18,391 nt of DNA from Chrysochromulina tobinii (taxonomy: Eukaryota; Haptophyta; Prymnesiales; Chrysochromulinaceae), in NCBI GenBank assembly GCA_001275005.1, contig JWZX01002900.1, forward strand, positions 1 through 18,391, written 5' to 3'. Made by a program: the position numbers and the translations under genes. A model generated the notes under the pieces. It did no database searches. It worked only from the letters and a program-made list of their open reading frames with translations, and was not told the DNA's origin. Each line of letters opens with the position of its first letter. The first letter of the stretch is position 1. This document shows positions 15,346 to 18,391 of this stretch, one piece after another.

Positions 15346-17127
15346 TCACGTCGGCTTCGTGATGCGGCGCCCGGCTTCATAACGGCGGCTTCGTGATGCG
15401 GCGCCCGGCGGACCCACACGCCACGAGACGGGGCCGACGGGCGTGAGGCCGACGCTCTCGTAGTACGAGGGCTCGAGTGCGCCCGCCATCGACACCGGCT
15501 GCTGCAGGGTCACGGCCGTGTGCGACACGACGTCCTTCCACAGCGCCTCGCCCGCCGCTCTATGCGCGTCAAGGCAATCCGCGTTCATAAACATCGACTC
15601 CATGGTCAACTTCAGGTTCTCGAGGTTCATCTTCGACGTCCCGAGGGTCGCCAACTGTTGCTCATACATCTTCTTCTTCTGAATACACTGCAGCGCCTCC
15701 CGTGTCTTGCCCGCCGCTTTGAACTTCTTCGCGGTGGCCAACTCCGCGTCGATCATGCGCTGCAAGTGGTCCTCTTTCTTCCCGATGTTCTCGATCGTTT
15801 CTTTCAATTTGGCCATCGCCTCCTTCGCTGGATTGCGTGCAATCATGACTAACTCCTCGTCAACCATCGCCGCCATGGACGAGTCCTGGGCGGGCGGCTG
15901 TGGCGCCGCCTTGTTCGGCGCGACAGACCAGCAGGCACCCATCTTCAGCGGGATGACTTGCCGCAAGCGCATCATGGGCCGGGCGACACCCATGATGCGC
16001 TTGCGCAGCTGCTCGAGGAATCCTGCCTTGCCGCCGCGCTTCTGTTTAGACGAATCGGCCGCCATCTCTTCCTCCATCACGGCGAGGAGTTCGTCCATCT
16101 CGGCGAGGAGTTCGTAATTGTCCGCGTCGATGCCATGCAGCATCAGGTCGGATGTTGGCGTACGCAGATCCTCCAACTCGTCCATTAGCTCCTCCACTTT
16201 GTCCGCGCCGCCAAGGAGGCTGCTGCCCACAACAGCGCCTGCGCCTGCGCCTGCGCCTGCGCCTTGTTGATCGATCTGCGCCTGTAAAAGCTTGCTCTCC
16301 CGCAACTTAGCCGCCGCCTGAGCTTTAAGTGTGTCATCGCCTGTCTCCTTGGACAATCGGACGAGCTGGGCAGCCTCCGACCGGAGCGCCGCCACTCTTG
16401 CTTGCAGGTCCTGGCCCTGCTTCTGCATTGCCTTTTTCGCCTCTCTCAGTGCGGCAAAGTCATTAAGTTCATGTTCAAGGACTGCTTGTTTGTCGAGTAT
16501 CATCATGTTCTGGTACTCGAGTATCATGTTCTTCGAGTACCAGAGGGTCCTCAACCGATGCTCATACATCTCCTTCGTCTCGAGACACTGCAGCTCGCCA
16601 TCCAGCATTATCAGCTCGGATATCAGTCCGGATATAATTCCGGATATCAGTTCGGATAATATGCTCACTCCGCGTGTACGCACATCCTCCACCTCGTACT
16701 CCATTAGCTCCTCCACTTTGTCCACTTTGTCCACTCCGCCCATCTGCTTTATCTGCTCCTGTATTGACTTCGCTGCCATTCTCCGCGCGTCAAGGATCGC
16801 CGCCACTCTCTGGATCGACTCCATGGTCATCTTCTGGCTCTCAAGGTCTATCTTCGACGTCTTGAGGGTCGCCAACTGTTGCATATACATCGCCCTCTTC
16901 TTGAGACACTGCAGTGCCTCCCGTTTCTCGCCCGCCGCGTCGAACTTATCCGCGGTGGCCAACTCCGCGTCGATCTTGCGCTGCAAGTGGTCCTCTGCCT
17001 TCCCGATGTTCTCGATCGTTTCGAACATTTTGGCCAAAAGCACCTTGGTCGGCTCGACCGTTGGGACAGCAAGCGCCTCGGTCGGCGCGCCGGCGCGGTC
17101 GACCGCATCGTCATGGGCCGTCGACAT
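15346..17127 (-). CDS. Multi-core Snf7/CHMP4-like ESCRT-III protein
   Basis: The ATG at 17127 gives 593 residues, stop at 15346-15348. The frame stays open to an ATG at 17418, 97 codons longer, but that extension is not Snf7-like. Residues about 28-144 are a Snf7 core: ENIGKAEDHLQRKIDAELA, REALQCLKKRAMYMQQLATL, then DKVDKVEELMEYEVED. Residues about 175-215 are a decayed copy of the helix-2 region (LQCLETKEMYEHRLRTL). Residues about 308-358 form a typical Snf7 C-terminal part (DKVEELMDELEDL, acidic ELLAEMDELL). Residues about 434-533 are another clear core (ENIGKKEDHLQRMIDAELAT, REALQCIQKKKMYEQQLATL). Usual CHMP4/Snf7 proteins have one core and about 220 residues. ESCRT-III subunits polymerise on membranes in vesicle budding, cytokinesis and repair. 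The strong DNA similarity between cores points to recent internal duplication. No clear MIM1 motif is seen. Confidence 0.75.
   Translation of the reverse strand: MSTAHDDAVDRAGAPTEALAVPTVEPTKVLLAKMFETIENIGKAEDHLQRKIDAELATADKFDAAGEKREALQCLKKRAMYMQQLATLKTSKIDLESQKMTMESIQRVAAILDARRMAAKSIQEQIKQMGGVDKVDKVEELMEYEVEDVRTRGVSILSELISGIISGLISELIMLDGELQCLETKEMYEHRLRTLWYSKNMILEYQNMMILDKQAVLEHELNDFAALREAKKAMQKQGQDLQARVAALRSEAAQLVRLSKETGDDTLKAQAAAKLRESKLLQAQIDQQGAGAGAGAGAVVGSSLLGGADKVEELMDELEDLRTPTSDLMLHGIDADNYELLAEMDELLAVMEEEMAADSSKQKRGGKAGFLEQLRKRIMGVARPMMRLRQVIPLKMGACWSVAPNKAAPQPPAQDSSMAAMVDEELVMIARNPAKEAMAKLKETIENIGKKEDHLQRMIDAELATAKKFKAAGKTREALQCIQKKKMYEQQLATLGTSKMNLENLKLTMESMFMNADCLDAHRAAGEALWKDVVSHTAVTLQQPVSMAGALEPSYYESVGLTPVGPVSWRVGPPGAASRSRRYEAGRRITKPT
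15352..15409 (-). repeat. 24-bp direct repeat at the 3' end of the ESCRT-III gene
   Basis: A 24-bp string beginning cggcttcgtgatgcggcgcc occurs at 15352-15375 and 15386-15409. The period of 34 is not a multiple of three, so the two copies are read in different frames and set the present C-terminus. Confidence 0.9.
16234..16263 (-). repeat. (GCGCCT)n microsatellite coding for Gly-Ala repeats
   Basis: About five GCGCCT units encode an alternating Gly/Ala linker just before the second helix-4-like segment of the ESCRT-III protein. Confidence 0.85.
16606..16665 (-). repeat. 12-bp degenerate repeat coding for a hydrophobic insert in the first Snf7 unit
   Basis: Units such as tccggatatcag and ttcggataatat follow each other with a 12-bp step. 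On the minus strand they encode ISELISGIISGLISEL, a short amphipathic or hydrophobic helix placed after the first helix-4-like segment. Confidence 0.75.
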
Positions 17128-17561
17128 CGGTGGCTTTCCAAGGCTCGCTCGCAAAGTGAGATGCGCCCGCGCGCTCGCATCAATTCCCCGCGTTACGGCT
17201 TTGACGAATCCCGGTTGAATGTCCTCGTCACGACCTCCCTTGGCATCGACAAAACACGGTGGGCTCGAGATTGTGGGGTTTTGCACGCAACGCCGCGACC
17301 GCCCGCGAAAATGAACATGTTCATTCGATCCCAGATTCAATCTCAGATTCGTCGTTCGGGCTCCAGCGCGAGGCGCGCGTCTGTTGATGAGCAAGCAAGC
17401 AAACTTGTTGATGAGCATCCTGTCCCGCGTGTCTGTCTCTTTTGAGCGAAAAGCGACCGCACAAGTTCACCCTCGCATGTACGGACACACTCGGGTAGTA
17501 TCCTCAGCCAGTGGAAGAGAAACCTCTTGACGACCAGACCGGAGACGGTTCCGATACCGAG

Positions 17562-17626
17562 GACGATCAGGACAACGATGATCACGACGATGACAACAAC
17601 GACGATGACGATGACGATGACAGCGC
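17562..17626. repeat. GAT/GAC-rich triplet microsatellite
   Basis: A run of gatgac-type triplets. On the plus strand a frame through it encodes a purely acidic tail ending in TAA at 17629-17631, preceded by a possible acceptor (TCCTCAG at 17501-17507). On the minus strand it reads as Val/Ile-rich peptide. Neither is supported by a start codon in context. Confidence 0.7.
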
Positions 17627-17833
17627 GTAACGTCCGTACTCACACACACCGCCTCTCTCTCACGGATGGCCCTCGGGAATGCGAGCAGGCACGAATTGCA
17701 TGTACAGTGCCAAACGCGCCAAAGAACATTTAAGAAGGGGGGCACCATTGGGCACACCCTCTTCAGCAACGAACAGTGTGCCCCTGTCGCTGGTTCTTTT
17801 TCCTTGGGGGGCATGGGAGGCCGGTCACGTGAA

Positions 17834-17854
17834 CTATCGGCCGGGGGCCGATAG
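17834..17854. other. Perfect inverted repeat, 9-bp stem and 3-nt loop
   Basis: CTATCGGCC-GGG-GGCCGATAG is a perfect hairpin in intergenic DNA. Its role is unknown. Confidence 0.6.
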
Positions 17855-18136
17855 ATGTAGCGTGGCCGGGACGGGGGATGGGGTCCGGATCCTTGAAAAT
17901 CCTCGCCGGTGTGTTAGTCCACCGAGCGACGCGACCACTGCGTGGCAGTGTTTCGTGTGGTAGTGGCTGGTCGGTACCTTGTGTGTCGATTCAACTGACC
18001 CTTTCGCAAGTTTAGGGAAAGGACCACATGTCGCGAGGCCTGGAGTCCGACGCGCGCCAAGCATGTGCTGCAACTACATCTGCCCCTCTCTTTATTTACA
18101 CTGCCTCGAGCTGCGCGCCGCACCGTCGCTCACGCC

Positions 18137-18147
18137 ATGAACGCAGT

Positions 18148-18178
<31 letters not shown>

Positions 18179-18391
18179 TCCGTGTTTTCGACCCGGCCCG
18201 CGGCTGAACACCGCGGCTGAGCACAGTCCGCACGGGCGGAGGCGGAGGCGCAGAGGGCCGCGGCGGAGGCAGAGGCGAGGGCGGCTGCCGAGTCCGCACG
18301 GGTGGAGGCGGAGGCGCAGAGGGCCGCGGCGGAGGCGGAGGCGAGGGCGGCCGCAAGGGCGGCGATCGAAGCGGCCGAGCGCGCGCAAGCC
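18137..18391 (+). CDS. Possible start of a coiled-coil gene, partial at the window edge
   Basis: An ATG at 18137 opens a short exon with nine GCC (Ala) codons. Without splicing it stops at 18218-18220. If GT at 18182 and CACAG at 18226 are a 45-nt phase-0 intron, the second exon starts at 18227 with TCC GCA CGG and runs to the window end in exactly the frame used by the duplicated coiled coil of the Sfi1-like gene. Support for the intron is the agreement of frame, the CAG acceptor and the coincidence of the duplication edge with that AG; against it are the short length and a weak donor. It could instead be a non-coding duplicate fragment. Confidence 0.3.
18152..18178 (+). repeat. (GCC)9 microsatellite
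   Basis: Nine perfect GCC units, coding for Ala9 if the ATG at 18137 is used. Confidence 0.9.
18225..18391 (+). repeat. 167-bp copy of the coiled-coil exon of the Sfi1-like gene
   Basis: Positions 18225-18391 match 13201-13367 base for base, except T at 18303 where the source has C (13279). The offset is 5024 bp, same orientation. The match starts abruptly at 18225 and is cut by the window end, so the duplication may be longer. Confidence 0.95.

Larger units (their letters stand above)
17128..18136. other. Intergenic region upstream of the ESCRT-III gene and of the putative 3' gene
   Basis: This is divergent upstream DNA. Its left 290 bp could be an N-terminal extension of the ESCRT-III protein if the ATG at 17418 is used. 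It holds a GAT/GAC microsatellite (about 17562-17626) and a perfect 9-bp stem with a 3-nt loop (17834-17854). I see no tRNA and no convincing gene. Confidence 0.55.

Noticed and set aside
16331-17218. 295-codon plus-strand frame opposite the ESCRT-III gene
   Set aside because: Ser/Cys/Phe-rich mirror of a clear Snf7 coding strand.
17343-17585. Minus-strand frame starting with a hydrophobic IIVVLIVLGIGTVSG segment
   Set aside because: It looks like a membrane anchor but begins at GTG, not ATG. The hydrophobic run comes partly from the complement of the GAT/GAC microsatellite, and there is no upstream gene context.
17511-17631. Plus-strand acidic tail as a last exon of an unknown gene
   Set aside because: A TAG at 17496 precedes it, and no donor exon can be assigned upstream because the plus strand there is antisense to the ESCRT-III gene.

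Overview
The window is nuclear DNA of a GC-rich unicellular eukaryote, most likely a flagellated alga; a haptophyte or pelagophyte fits best, but this is a guess from style and not from a marker gene. The reasons are spliceosomal introns with GT..AG ends, long low-complexity exons full of in-frame mini- and microsatellites, genes on both strands with no operon logic, and proteins of flagella, centrins and ESCRT-III. No tRNA, rRNA, CRISPR array, classical transposon or viral gene was seen.

Layout. (1) <1-2614 (+): 3' part of a gene for a protein with a C-terminal TPR block; four exons and three repeat-filled introns can be traced. (2) 2789-4366 (+): F-box protein whose 3' end looks disturbed by a 26-bp tandem duplication. 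(3) 4877-5788 (-): protein with two YKGHxP repeats, like the CIMIP2/FAM166 flagellar microtubule inner proteins. (4) 6448-9450 (-): about 1000-residue Pro/Ser/Ala-rich protein with one transmembrane helix near its C-terminus. (5) 9470-14891 (+): about 1700-residue protein with Sfi1-like Trp repeats, a long Ala/Glu/Arg coiled coil, a WW-like motif and one EF-hand, in three exons. (6) 15346-17127 (-): a single chain carrying two clear and one decayed Snf7/CHMP4 (ESCRT-III) cores. (7) 18137->18391 (+): possible start of another gene containing a 167-bp near-perfect copy of part of gene 5's coiled coil.

The most interesting signal is the introns. Several are built of tandem repeats, share TGATTGC / CTCTGATGACC words between two unrelated genes, and are flanked by direct duplications of exon sequence lying at the splice sites. 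That is the signature expected of introners, intron-generating mobile elements. Some are also open in the host reading frame, or carry repeated in-frame acceptor sites, so retention or alternative splicing would yield longer proteins. Tandem duplication is the common theme: it has shaped the introns, the coiled coil, the Snf7 protein, a repeat array upstream of gene 3 and the ends of genes 2 and 6.

The genes are not an operon. Genes 3 and 5 probably both serve flagella or basal bodies, gene 6 membrane remodelling and gene 2 ubiquitin ligation; the neighbourhood alone does not show that they work together.
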